From NCBI GenBank assembly GCA_023404955.1, contig JAEXZY010000161.1, positions 1-60,550 of the forward strand: 60,550 nucleotides of DNA, given 5' to 3'. The stretch is from Actinomycetes bacterium. GTDB taxonomy: Bacteria; Actinomycetota; Actinomycetes; Mycobacteriales; Mycobacteriaceae. Positions 16,676 through 25,681 of the stretch are shown here, in pieces. Both the position numbers and the translations under genes were made by a program. Position 1 is the stretch's first letter. The number at the start of each line of letters is the position of its first letter. The notes beneath the pieces were generated by a model. The model had not been told where the DNA came from, ran no database searches, and was given only the letters and a program-made list of their open reading frames with translations.

Positions 16676-18760
16676 GTGCCTGACGCTTCGCAGACAGCAA
16701 CAGCGATCTACGTCGCCTCTCCCGAAGGCGACACCGGGAAATCGACCATCGCCCTCGGCGTCCTGCACAGGCTCGCCGCCACCGTGGCCCGGGTCGGGGT
16801 CTTCCGGCCGATCACCCGCATCAGCGAGGGACGCGACTACATCCTCGAATTGCTACTGACCCACACCACGGCAGGCCTGTCCTATGAGGACTGCGTCGGG
16901 GTGAGCTACCAGCAGCTGCACGACGATCCCGACGGTGCGCTCGGCGACATCGTGGACCGGTTCCACCACGTCGCCGACCGGTGCGACGCCGTGCTCATCG
17001 TCGGCAGCGACTACACCGACGTCGCCACTCCCAGTGAGCTCTCCACCAACGCGCGCATCGCGGCCAACCTGGGGGCCCCGGTCGTACTCGCGGTCAAGGG
17101 CCTGGGCCGAACTCCCGAACAGGTCGCCCAGGTGGTCGACCTCTGCATCGACGAGATCGCCGCCCAGCACGCCCACACCGCGGCAGTCGTGGTCAACCGG
17201 TGTGATCCCGCCCAGCTCGGCCAGGTCGCCGACGCATTGGCCGACGTGGCGCCGCCGAGCTACGTGCTGCCCGAGGAGCCGCTGCTGGTGGCTCCCTCGG
17301 TGGCCGAATTGCAAACGGCCGTCGAAGGTTCGCTGGTCAAGGGTGACCACGCGCTGCTGGTGCGCGAGGCCGAGGACGTCCTGGTGGCGGGGATGACGGC
17401 CGAACACGTCCTGGAACGGTTGACCGAGGGCGTCGCGGTGATCACCCCCGGGGACCGCTCCGACGTGGTGTTGGCCGTCCTCAGCGCCCATGCCGCCGAG
17501 GGGTTTCCGTCCCTGTCGTGTGTGATCCTCAACGGCGGGCTCCCGCTGCACCCGGCCATCGACGCACTGGTGAGCGGGCTGGGGCTGCGGGTGCCGATCC
17601 TGCAGACGCGGTTCGGCACCTTCGAGACCGCGAGCCGCGTCGCGGCGAGCCGCGGCCGGGTGACCGCGGAATCGCCTCGTAAGGTCGACACGGCGCTGGC
17701 GCTGATGGACACCTACGTCGACACCGCAGACCTGTTGGCTCGCTTGACGATCGAGATCCCGTCGGTGGTCACGCCGCAGATGTTCACCCACCAGCTGCTC
17801 GACCAGGCGCGCGGCGACCGGCGCCGCATCGTGCTCCCGGAGGGCGACGACGACCGCATCCTGCAGGCCGCCGGCCGACTGCTCAAGCGCAACGTCGCCC
17901 ATCTCACCATCCTCGGTGACGAGCAGCAGGTGCGGGCTCGAGCGGCCGAGCTGGGCGTGGACCTGTCGGCCGCCGACATCCTCGATCCGCAGCGCAGCGA
18001 GCTGTGCGACCGGTTCGCCGAGCAGTACGCCGAGATGCGCAAGCACAAAGGCGTCACCGTCGAGCAGGCCCGCGAAACCATGCACGACGTCTCGTATTTC
18101 GGCACCATGCTGGTGCACAACGACATGGTCGACGGCATGGTCTCCGGTGCCAAACACACGACCGCGCACACGGTGCGGCCGGCGTTCGAGATCATCAAGA
18201 CGCTGCCGGACACCTCGACGGTGTCGAGCATCTTCTTCATGTGTCTGGCCGACGAGGTGCTCGCCTACGGCGACTGCGCGATCGTGCCCGACCCCACCGA
18301 CGAGCAGCTCGCCGACATCGCGCTGTCCTCGGCGCGCACCGCCGCCCAGTTCGGTATCGAGCCGCGCGTGGCGATGCTGTCCTACTCCACCGGTACCTCC
18401 GGCACCGGAGCCGATGTCGAAAAGGTGAGGAAGGCAACCGAATTGGTCCGGACACGGGATCCCGAACTGCTGGTGGAGGGGCCGATCCAGTACGACGCGG
18501 CGGTCGAGCCGTCGGTCGCCGCCACGAAGATGCCGGACTCGGCGGTCGCCGGACGCGCCACCGTGCTGATCTTCCCCGACCTCAACACCGGCAACAACAC
18601 CTACAAGGCCGTACAGCGCAGCGCGGGCGCGATCGCGATCGGCCCGGTGCTGCAGGGGTTGAACAAACCCGTCAACGACCTGTCGCGCGGCGCGCTCGTC
18701 GAGGACATCGTCAACACGGTCGCCATCACGGCCATCCAGGCCCAGGGGCGCACCGAATGA
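16676..18760 (+). CDS. pta: Phosphate acetyltransferase
   Basis: A 694-residue long-form Pta, converting acetyl-CoA and phosphate to acetyl phosphate and CoA. The N-terminus is a BioD/P-loop-like domain (ASPEGDTGKSTIALGVL, residues 13-29). The middle is a DRTGG-type regulatory domain, and the catalytic PTA_PTB domain starts near residue 370 (RRRIVLPEGDDDRIL). The substrate region SYSTGTSGTGADVEKV and the end FPDLNTGNNTYKAVQRS are typical. The length is close to about 690 residues in M. tuberculosis. The start is GTG. The stop overlaps ackA (ATGA), so the two enzymes are coupled for acetate overflow or assimilation. Confidence 0.96.
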   Translation: MPDASQTATAIYVASPEGDTGKSTIALGVLHRLAATVARVGVFRPITRISEGRDYILELLLTHTTAGLSYEDCVGVSYQQLHDDPDGALGDIVDRFHHVADRCDAVLIVGSDYTDVATPSELSTNARIAANLGAPVVLAVKGLGRTPEQVAQVVDLCIDEIAAQHAHTAAVVVNRCDPAQLGQVADALADVAPPSYVLPEEPLLVAPSVAELQTAVEGSLVKGDHALLVREAEDVLVAGMTAEHVLERLTEGVAVITPGDRSDVVLAVLSAHAAEGFPSLSCVILNGGLPLHPAIDALVSGLGLRVPILQTRFGTFETASRVAASRGRVTAESPRKVDTALALMDTYVDTADLLARLTIEIPSVVTPQMFTHQLLDQARGDRRRIVLPEGDDDRILQAAGRLLKRNVAHLTILGDEQQVRARAAELGVDLSAADILDPQRSELCDRFAEQYAEMRKHKGVTVEQARETMHDVSYFGTMLVHNDMVDGMVSGAKHTTAHTVRPAFEIIKTLPDTSTVSSIFFMCLADEVLAYGDCAIVPDPTDEQLADIALSSARTAAQFGIEPRVAMLSYSTGTSGTGADVEKVRKATELVRTRDPELLVEGPIQYDAAVEPSVAATKMPDSAVAGRATVLIFPDLNTGNNTYKAVQRSAGAIAIGPVLQGLNKPVNDLSRGALVEDIVNTVAITAIQAQGRTE

Positions 18761-19917
18761 GCGACACCGTGCTGGTCCTCAACTCCGGATCGTCGTCGCT
18801 GAAATACTCGGTCGTACAACCGGATTCGGGAGCCACGGTGGCCGCCGGAATCGTCGAGCGCATCGGCGACGATCCAAAGGTGCCCGACCACCGCGCCGCG
18901 CTCGACGTGGTTCACGAGGCGCTCGCCGGCGACGGGCATCACCTCGACGAGCTCGGCCTCGTGGCGGTCGGACACCGTGTCGTCCACGGCGGTCCGGACC
19001 TCTACCGGCCCACCATCATCGACGACGCCACCGTCGAACGGCTGCAACGACTTTCGGCGCTCGCACCGCTGCACAACCCGCCCGCGCTGCTCGGCATCGA
19101 GGTCGCTCGCGCCGCACTGCCCGACCTACCCCACATCGCGGTGTTCGACACCGCGTTCTTCCACGACCTGCCACCCGCAGCGGCCACCTACGCGATCGAC
19201 TCCGAGGTGGCCGACACGTGGCACATCCGGCGCTACGGCTTCCACGGCACCTCGCACCAGTACGTCAGCGAGCAGGCCGCGCAGTACCTCGACGTCCCAC
19301 TCACCTCACTGCGCCAGATCGTGCTGCACCTGGGCAACGGGGCGTCGGCGTCGGCGATCGTCGGGGGCCGCCCGGTCGAGACGTCGATGGGGCTGACGCC
19401 GATGGAAGGGCTGGTCATGGGCACCCGCTCAGGCGACATCGACGCCGGCATCGTCATGTACCTGTGGCGCGAAGCGGGCATGTCCGTCGAGGACATCGAG
19501 ACCATGCTGAACCGCCGGGCCGGTGTGCGTGGGCTCGGCGGCGAGATCGACTTCCGGGAATTGCACCGGCGCATCGACGCCGGCGATGAGGCCGCGCGGC
19601 TGGCCTACGACGTCTACATCCATCGGCTGCGCAAGTACATAGGCGCCTACCTGGCGGTGCTCGGCGCCGCCGACGTCATCACGTTCACCGCCGGGGTGGG
19701 GGAGAACGACGCACTGGTACGCCGCGACGCGCTGTCGGGGCTCACCGCATTCGGGATCGAGGTCGACGAGCATCTCAACGAGAGCCCGTCCCGTGCGGCG
19801 CGAAGGATTTCGGCGGCCGGTGCGGCGACGACGGTGCTAGTGATCCCGACCGACGAGGAGCTTGCGATTGCTCGGGCGTGTGCGGACGTACTTGCCGGAG
19901 CCGGCGGCGACGGGTAG
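18757..19917 (+). CDS. ackA: Acetate kinase
   Basis: A 386-residue ASKHA-fold kinase transferring phosphate between acetyl phosphate and ADP. It shows the VLNSGSSSLKYSV phosphate loop at the N-terminus, GHRVVHGG, FDTAFFHDLP, YGFHGTSHQYV (catalytic His/Arg region), LHLGNGASASAI and FTAGVGEN. Length and order (pta-ackA) are as in M. tuberculosis. The last 81 bases overlap the 3' end of the convergent STAS gene, an unusually long overlap of two coding regions. Confidence 0.96.
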   Translation: MSDTVLVLNSGSSSLKYSVVQPDSGATVAAGIVERIGDDPKVPDHRAALDVVHEALAGDGHHLDELGLVAVGHRVVHGGPDLYRPTIIDDATVERLQRLSALAPLHNPPALLGIEVARAALPDLPHIAVFDTAFFHDLPPAAATYAIDSEVADTWHIRRYGFHGTSHQYVSEQAAQYLDVPLTSLRQIVLHLGNGASASAIVGGRPVETSMGLTPMEGLVMGTRSGDIDAGIVMYLWREAGMSVEDIETMLNRRAGVRGLGGEIDFRELHRRIDAGDEAARLAYDVYIHRLRKYIGAYLAVLGAADVITFTAGVGENDALVRRDALSGLTAFGIEVDEHLNESPSRAARRISAAGAATTVLVIPTDEELAIARACADVLAGAGGDG

Positions 19918-20268
19918 CTCGCGGTTCGGATCGCAGATGCGCAGCAGCCGCAGCACATGCGTTCCGGCCAGCAACGACCAGCGCACGCCGGCCCTGCTGC
20001 ACAGCACGTCGATGTGGGTCAGCGCGGCGAAGCCGGCTGCGGCGAAGAACTCGACGGTCTGCAGGTCGAGGATGAGCTTGCGGGACTGGCCGAGTCGCTT
20101 CTCGATGTAGTGGGCCAGGGCGCCGGCATTGGCCGCGTCGATCTCGCCGTGGATGGTGACCAGCACGGTGTGCGGTGGAAGCTCGCAGGCCGAGAACGTC
20201 GCACGGTGCTGTTCTTCGCGCAGATCGAACGACGTCGGGTCTGGGCGGAACACGCGCTGTGTGCTCAT
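19837..20268 (-). CDS. STAS-domain protein (anti-sigma factor antagonist-like)
   Basis: A 143-residue protein with a STAS core: VLVTIHGEIDAANAGAL, then LILDLQTVEFFAAAGFAAL. In SpoIIAA/RsbV-type antagonists the loop after the DL strand is D-S-S-G, with a Ser phosphorylated by the partner kinase; here residues 76-79 read AAAG, so no Ser is available. The basic C-terminal extension (about 30 residues) is outside the fold. The ATG has a GGGAGA Shine-Dalgarno. No anti-sigma kinase is adjacent. The gene overlaps the end of ackA by 81 bp. Confidence 0.82.
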   Translation of the reverse strand: MSTQRVFRPDPTSFDLREEQHRATFSACELPPHTVLVTIHGEIDAANAGALAHYIEKRLGQSRKLILDLQTVEFFAAAGFAALTHIDVLCSRAGVRWSLLAGTHVLRLLRICDPNRELPVAAGSGKYVRTRPSNRKLLVGRDH

Positions 20269-20456
20269 AGAAGGTCTCCCGGGGCGAGATGCCGGAGTGG
20301 GGGAAAGCGGCCCTAGGTCTCAAAGCGTGGCGCTGACGATACTACGGATTTCGTAGGTTGACCATAATCTTGAACGAATTCATCCAGGTGGAAGCATCAG
20401 ACCGGCAAGTGTCAGTAAAGGTATAGACGCTATCGCAACGGATTTCGTCGTCAGCG

Positions 20457-22754
20457 TCAGAACGTGGACATCGGCCGCACGCTGTTCGCGAGGTCGACCA
20501 GCGCGTAACGGTGCGCCTGTGTGGGCGCGACCCGGGCCAGGCTGCGCAGCGACGCTTCCACGCCCAGCTGCAGGCCGTGCTCGGTGAACGGAAAACCGAG
20601 GATGTGGTTGGTGCTCGCGGTGTGGTCCGCCAGCCAGTCCATCGCGGTGCCCAGCACCAGCGCGCGGATCTGCAACACCCGGGGCTCGGTGTCGGGCAGC
20701 GCCTCGACGCGGCGGGCCGCGTCACGAATCTGCTGCTCGGTGATCTCCCCGCTGGACCGGCCGGACAGCAGCGTCACCGCGCTCGTGAGCCGGGCCGTCG
20801 TGAAATGTCGTGACGTGGCCGGTACTTCGTCGAGAGTGCGCACCGCGGCATCGCGTTCGCCCGCCGCCGACTGGGCCCGCGCGAGCCCGAAGCCCGCCGA
20901 GATCACGCCGTTGTCGGTGCCCCACACGGTCCGGTAGAACTTCTGCTCGTCGGCGTTTCCGGCCAGCTCCGCGGTTGCGGCCAGCGCCAGCTTGGGGGCC
21001 AACTCACCGGGCAGGGTGTCCAGCACGTCGGTGAAATACTTTGTCGCCGAATCGTAGTCGGCGGTCAGAAGGGCAGCGACGGCGCGGAACCACACCAGCC
21101 GCCACCGCCAGCCGACCCGCTCGGCGAGTTCATCGAGTTTGCGGGTGGCCTTGGCCACGTCGCCGAGGTCCAGCAGCGCGCGGACCTCCATCAGCGGCAG
21201 CTCGATCGACTGGGACAGGTCGATGCCCTCGGAATCCAGCGCACCGTGGCGTGCCGCCCGCAGCGAATCCAAGGTCTGCACAGGCTGACTCAGCACTGTC
21301 GCGCTCAGGATCGTCGCGCCGACGTCGGTGGGATCCACCAGCGGTACCTGCAGCGCCCGTACGATCTCCTGCGCGGTCAGCTTCTCCGAATGCACCTGAC
21401 CGTCGAGATAGACGTCGGTGTGCGCGACCAGCAGATCCACCCCGAACGTCGACCGGGACCGGCTGAACGTGGTCGACAACCCGGGCCGCGGCAACCCGGT
21501 GTCCTGGGCCACCACTTCACGCAGCACGCCCATCAGTTGGCTGGACATCTCCTCGGCGCTGGCGAACCGCCGCCGCGGGTCGGGATCGATGGCGCGGCGC
21601 AGCAACCGGCCGAACGAATCGTATTCGGCGAGCACCGGATCGTCCTCGGGCAGCCCGTCGGCGTAGCGGCCTTTGCGGGTCCGCATCCGCAGCGTCAGCG
21701 CCGCCAGCGTGCGGCCCACCGTGTAGATGTCGGTGGCGATCGTCGGCCCGGTCCGCACGATCTCGGGGGCCTGGTAACCCGGTGTGCCGTACAGGTATCC
21801 GAACGAGTTGATGCGCGACACCGCACCGAGGTCGATGAGCTTGAGCTGATCCTCGGTGACCATGATGTTCTCGGGCTTGAGGTCGTTGTAGACCAGGCCG
21901 ATGGAGTGCAGGTAGCCCAGTGCGGGCAGGATCTCGAGCATGAAGCCGATGGCCTCGGCGACCGGCAGCCGGGTCCGCTCACTGGACTTCAGATGCGTGG
22001 CCTGCTTGAGCGAGGTACCGCCGACGTACTCCATCACGATGTAGCCGACCGGGTTGCCGTGCTTGTCCTCGTGCTCGACGAAGTTGTAGATCTTCACGAT
22101 GCCGGGATGTGTGACCTGGGCCAGGAATTGACGCTCGGCCATCGCGATGGCCTGGGCCTCGGCATCGCCGGAGTGCACCAGGCCCTTGAGCACCACCGGG
22201 CGGTCGTTGACGTTCTTGTCGAACGCGAGGTACACCCAGCCCAGGCCGCCGTGCGCGATGCAGCCCTTGATCTCGTACTGGTCGGCGATGATGTCGCCGG
22301 CCGACAGCTGCGGCAGGAACGAGTACGCGCTGCCGCAGTGCGGGCACCAGCCCTCCGACAGCGCCTTGCCGTCTTTGGACGAGCGGCCCACCGGGCGGCC
22401 GCAGTTCCAGCAGAACCGCTTGGACTCGGCGACCACCGGGTCGGTCATCAACGCGGTCAACGGATCTCGCGCGGGTACTCGCGGGATCTCGACGAGGCCG
22501 CCGCCCAGGCGTCGGGTGGGGGAGAGCGTGCGCGTCAGCGTGGTCGCGTGCTCCTGCGGCTCGGTGTCGCCGGTGTGGAAGCCACTGTGGAACGAGTCGT
22601 CGTCATCGTCGTCGTCGAAATTCGGCCGGAACACCGCCTGGGTGGCCATCGGCCGCATCGTCGAAATCGAGTCTTCGTTCAGTTCGGCAAGGTCGGCGAA
22701 CGAGGCCGGCTGGGTGCCGGGATCCTCGATGTCGTCAGCGGGTTGCTCGGCCAT
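20457..22754 (-). CDS. pknG: Serine/threonine protein kinase G
   Basis: A 765-residue soluble kinase with PknG architecture. The disordered N-terminus holds the autophosphorylation region (TQAVFRPNF) and a run of seven Asp (47-53). A rubredoxin-like zinc/iron knuckle has Cys115, 118, 137 and 140. The kinase domain has the catalytic Lys190 and the known PknG departures YNDLKPEN and DLG instead of HRD/DFG. A TPR-rich C-terminal half follows. It phosphorylates GarA to set 2-oxoglutarate/glutamate metabolism in response to amino acids. ATG 22754 shares one base with the glnH stop; the long upstream frame is antisense noise. M. tuberculosis PknG has 750 residues. Confidence 0.97.
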   Translation of the reverse strand: MAEQPADDIEDPGTQPASFADLAELNEDSISTMRPMATQAVFRPNFDDDDDDDSFHSGFHTGDTEPQEHATTLTRTLSPTRRLGGGLVEIPRVPARDPLTALMTDPVVAESKRFCWNCGRPVGRSSKDGKALSEGWCPHCGSAYSFLPQLSAGDIIADQYEIKGCIAHGGLGWVYLAFDKNVNDRPVVLKGLVHSGDAEAQAIAMAERQFLAQVTHPGIVKIYNFVEHEDKHGNPVGYIVMEYVGGTSLKQATHLKSSERTRLPVAEAIGFMLEILPALGYLHSIGLVYNDLKPENIMVTEDQLKLIDLGAVSRINSFGYLYGTPGYQAPEIVRTGPTIATDIYTVGRTLAALTLRMRTRKGRYADGLPEDDPVLAEYDSFGRLLRRAIDPDPRRRFASAEEMSSQLMGVLREVVAQDTGLPRPGLSTTFSRSRSTFGVDLLVAHTDVYLDGQVHSEKLTAQEIVRALQVPLVDPTDVGATILSATVLSQPVQTLDSLRAARHGALDSEGIDLSQSIELPLMEVRALLDLGDVAKATRKLDELAERVGWRWRLVWFRAVAALLTADYDSATKYFTDVLDTLPGELAPKLALAATAELAGNADEQKFYRTVWGTDNGVISAGFGLARAQSAAGERDAAVRTLDEVPATSRHFTTARLTSAVTLLSGRSSGEITEQQIRDAARRVEALPDTEPRVLQIRALVLGTAMDWLADHTASTNHILGFPFTEHGLQLGVEASLRSLARVAPTQAHRYALVDLANSVRPMSTF

Positions 22755-23713
22755 CAGTCCGAATACCTCGCCACCGGCGGGGACGGCGCCGGTCCCAGCA
22801 CCGTCAACCACTTGCGGTACAACGTGTTCCACGTGCCGTCGCGGCGGATGCGCTCCAGCGTCCCGTTGACGTAGCGCACCAGGCCGGGGTTGTCGAGGTT
22901 GACCCCGATGCCGTAGGGCTCCTCGTTCATCGAGGGCCCCACGATGTGCAGGTACGGGTCCTGGGACACCAGCCCGGCAAGGATCGAGTTGTCGGTGCTC
23001 ACCGCGTCGACCTGGCGCTGCTGCAGCGCCACGAGGCAGTCCGCCCACGTCACCACACCGACGATGATCGGCGGCGGCGCGATCTCCTGGATCCGCTGCA
23101 GCGACGTCGTGCCCTTGGCCACGCACACCCGCTTCCCGGACAGGTCGCCCGCGCGGCGGATCGTGGAGTCGCGAGGAGCGAGGATTCTCTGGTCGGCGGT
23201 CAGGTACGCGGTGGAGAAGTTGACCAGCTTCTTGCGTTCGCAGGTGATCGTCATCGTCTTGACCACGACGTCGACCTCGTTGTTGCGCAGCGCCGCGATC
23301 CGGTCGGCCGAGGACAGGATGCGGTACTCCACCTGTGAGGGCGTGCCGAAGATGTCGCGGGCGATCTCCCCGGCGATGTCGACGTCGAAGCCGGTGATCT
23401 CGCCGCTGATCGGGTCCCGGAAGCTGAACAGGTTGCTGCCGATGTCGAGGCCGACGATCAGCCGGCCGCGGTTCTTGATGTTGGCCACCGCGTCGTCGGC
23501 CTCGTCCTTGGTGTCGAACGGGCGCAGACTCGCGGTGCGGTCGCACTGGTCGTCGGGCAGTGACGGCGGCTGGGCCGGACCGGGTGGCAGCTCGGCCATG
23601 CCCGACGGGGACGGCGGTGCCAGCGTGACCGTCGGCGTCGGCACCACCGGAGCGCTCTGCCCGCAGCCGGCCAACAGCAGGGCCGCCGCCAGAACCGCGA
23701 TTCGTCGTCCCAT
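22754..23713 (-). CDS. glnH: GlnH amino-acid-binding lipoprotein
   Basis: A 319-residue periplasmic solute-binding protein. The lipoprotein signal LAAALLLAGCGQ has its lipidated Cys at residue 17. A Pro-rich linker and an SBP family 3 domain follow (GRLIVGLDIGSNLFSF, GFDVDIAGEIARDIFG, the RIAALRNNEVDVVVKTMT region). In the GlnH-GlnX-PknG pathway it binds aspartate/glutamate outside and signals through GlnX. No ABC permease genes lie alongside, in keeping with a sensor rather than transport role. The gene order glnX-glnH-pknG on one strand matches M. tuberculosis Rv0412c-Rv0410c. Confidence 0.95.
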   Translation of the reverse strand: MGRRIAVLAAALLLAGCGQSAPVVPTPTVTLAPPSPSGMAELPPGPAQPPSLPDDQCDRTASLRPFDTKDEADDAVANIKNRGRLIVGLDIGSNLFSFRDPISGEITGFDVDIAGEIARDIFGTPSQVEYRILSSADRIAALRNNEVDVVVKTMTITCERKKLVNFSTAYLTADQRILAPRDSTIRRAGDLSGKRVCVAKGTTSLQRIQEIAPPPIIVGVVTWADCLVALQQRQVDAVSTDNSILAGLVSQDPYLHIVGPSMNEEPYGIGVNLDNPGLVRYVNGTLERIRRDGTWNTLYRKWLTVLGPAPSPPVARYSD

Positions 23714-23717
23714 GGCT

Positions 23718-25037
23718 CTACCGGTACTCGCTCAGTCGCGGCCAGATCCCCAGCGCCACCGCGATCGCCGCCATCACCGACAGCGCCGCCGCGCCGACGG
23801 TCGCGCCGGACAACACCCGGCGCGCGTTGACGATCTCGTTGCGCAGCTGAGCCCGGCTCTGCTCGATGCCGTTGGTCAGCGCCTCGTCGAGTTTGTCGAA
23901 CGCCGGGGTCGCATCGTCCTCGCCGACCCCGAGTGCGACCTGCGTCGCGGCCTGGTAGTTGCCGACGGCGATGTAGGCGGTGATCCGGTCGTCGGCGGCG
24001 CGCCACCGGTTGAGCAGCGCGTCGGCGTCGGACAGGTTCGTCTTGTCGATGGAGTTGTCGGTGCCCAGGTAGCGGGCGAGCTGCTGCTGCATCTGGTCGA
24101 TGCGCTGGTAGTAGGACTGCTTGCGCACGTTCTCGTCGCCGCGCCGGATCAGTGACAGCGTCTCGTCGGCGCGGGCCTGCTGGGCGGTGATCGCGAGCGT
24201 GGTGACGGTCTTGAGGGATTCGGCCGCCGTCTCCTTGGCGCTGCGGCTGTCCGACGTCGAGATGATCAGCGCCGTCCCCACCCAGATCAGCATGATCAGA
24301 ACTGCCAGCCCGCCGGCCACGAAGCCGATATTGACCCTGCGCCGCGTCCGTTTGGCCATCCATCGGTTGGCGAACGCCCCGAACAGCAGCGTGCCGACGA
24401 CGATCAGGATGACCGGGCCGGGGATGCGGGTCGACGCGGTGGTCTCGGCGTCGACCCGGGCGGAGGTCTGTTCGTAGAGCCGCTGGGCGTCGGGCAGGAT
24501 CTGCTGCTGCATCAGCGACGACGCCTCGGACAGATAGGACGAGCCGACCGGGTTGCCGGCCCGGTTGTTGGTGCGCGCGGTCTCGACCAGCCCGGTGTAG
24601 ACGGCGAGGCGCGCGTTGATCCGGCCGAGGAGTTGCACCAGCGGTTCGTCGGTGAGCCCGCTGGATGCCCGCGCAACGGCGACCGCCGCGTCGGTGATGG
24701 CCTGCTCGTAGCGCTGCCGCACCGCGCGCGGCTCGGCCCCGGCGATGAACGCGGTGGCGGCGGCGGCGTCGGCGACCGACAGCGTGGTGTAGAGCTGGCC
24801 GGCGGCGAACGCCAGTGGCTCGGTCCGGTTGAGCACCGTGGTCAGGGCCTGCTGACGGTCGTTGATCGTGGTCGACGTGGCGAAAGCGCTCGCGATGACG
24901 AGAGCGGCCAGGATCAGCCCGATCGTCAGAATGCGGCCCGGCGTCGTCCAGAGGAACCACCACCGGGGATGGGTGGTGACTGTCGGGGACCGCGACGCGA
25001 GAGGCTCCGTCGACGGGTGCGCCAACTCGACTGTCAC
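23718..25037 (-). CDS. glnX: GlnX transmembrane sensor linking GlnH to PknG
   Basis: A 439-residue protein with four TM segments (about residues 35-58, 204-223, 239-263 and 411-432) separated by two helical extracytoplasmic bundles rich in Gln, Ala and Arg. This is the architecture of GlnX, which relays the amino-acid signal from GlnH to cytosolic PknG. It is first in the operon; the gap to glnH is 4 bp. Upstream, 25038-25195 is a 158-bp divergent spacer with mutT3 in which I see no clear operator. Confidence 0.93.
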   Translation of the reverse strand: MTVELAHPSTEPLASRSPTVTTHPRWWFLWTTPGRILTIGLILAALVIASAFATSTTINDRQQALTTVLNRTEPLAFAAGQLYTTLSVADAAAATAFIAGAEPRAVRQRYEQAITDAAVAVARASSGLTDEPLVQLLGRINARLAVYTGLVETARTNNRAGNPVGSSYLSEASSLMQQQILPDAQRLYEQTSARVDAETTASTRIPGPVILIVVGTLLFGAFANRWMAKRTRRRVNIGFVAGGLAVLIMLIWVGTALIISTSDSRSAKETAAESLKTVTTLAITAQQARADETLSLIRRGDENVRKQSYYQRIDQMQQQLARYLGTDNSIDKTNLSDADALLNRWRAADDRITAYIAVGNYQAATQVALGVGEDDATPAFDKLDEALTNGIEQSRAQLRNEIVNARRVLSGATVGAAALSVMAAIAVALGIWPRLSEYR

Positions 25038-25195
25038 GTGTGCGCGGACCTCATCCCGGTCTCGATCTCAACGGCGGTGATGCAACTCTAACGGTGCCAA
25101 ATGTCTGAGGGAATTCTAAGAGATTTAGCTCCGGCGCGCGCGGATTCGCGGTCGCGACTCGCCCTCGAACTACTCGGTTTCCTTAAGCTGGACGG

Positions 25196-25681
25196 GTGCG
25201 TGGTGACGGCGACGGGTGGGTGGTGTCAGCCAGCGGGGCTGCTTACTGGGGCAGGCACGGCGCCGCCGGGCTGCTTCTGCGGGCTCCGCTCTCGGACGGA
25301 TCTTTGGCCGTGCTGCTGCAACACCGAGCGCCGTGGAGTCACCAGGGCGGCACCTGGGGCCTGCCGGGAGGCGCCCGCGACAGCCACGAGACCGCCGAGC
25401 AGGCGGCGATTCGCGAGGCACACGAAGAGGCTGGGCTGCCCGCGGAGCAGGTGGTGGTCCGCACGACGGTGGTGACTGCCGAGGTATCCGGCTGGACCTA
25501 TACGACGGTGATCGCCGACGCCGAGGCAGTGCTCGAGACCGTGCCGAACCGGGAGAGCGCCGAGCTGCGCTGGGTCGCCGAGGACGACGTCGCCGACCTG
25601 CCGCTGCACCCGGGGTTCGCGGCCAGCTGGGACCGTCTGCGTGAGGTCGCCGCGGGCATCCCGCCGCTCGTCAACCCGTAG
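25196..25681 (+). CDS. mutT3: NUDIX hydrolase MutT3
   Basis: A 161-residue NUDIX hydrolase with a complete Nudix box (GGARDSHE-x7-REAHEEAGL; consensus Gx5Ex7REUxEExGU). Mycobacterial MutT3 is a nucleotide-pool sanitising or housekeeping hydrolase; its preferred substrate differs between species. It lies between glnX and thiE as in M. tuberculosis (Rv0413). The GTG start has no Shine-Dalgarno; TTAAGCT about 10 bases upstream may be a -10 of a leaderless promoter. Its 3' end overlaps convergent thiE by 11 bp. Confidence 0.93.
   Translation: MRGDGDGWVVSASGAAYWGRHGAAGLLLRAPLSDGSLAVLLQHRAPWSHQGGTWGLPGGARDSHETAEQAAIREAHEEAGLPAEQVVVRTTVVTAEVSGWTYTTVIADAEAVLETVPNRESAELRWVAEDDVADLPLHPGFAASWDRLREVAAGIPPLVNP

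Noticed and set aside
22594..22614. Seven-Asp run in PknG as a sequencing or repeat artefact
   Set aside because: The reading frame continues normally on both sides and it lies in the disordered N-terminus, where acidic stretches are tolerated.
21246..22874. 542-aa plus-strand frame opposite pknG
   Set aside because: It is antisense to the conserved kinase and rubredoxin domains and has no family resemblance.
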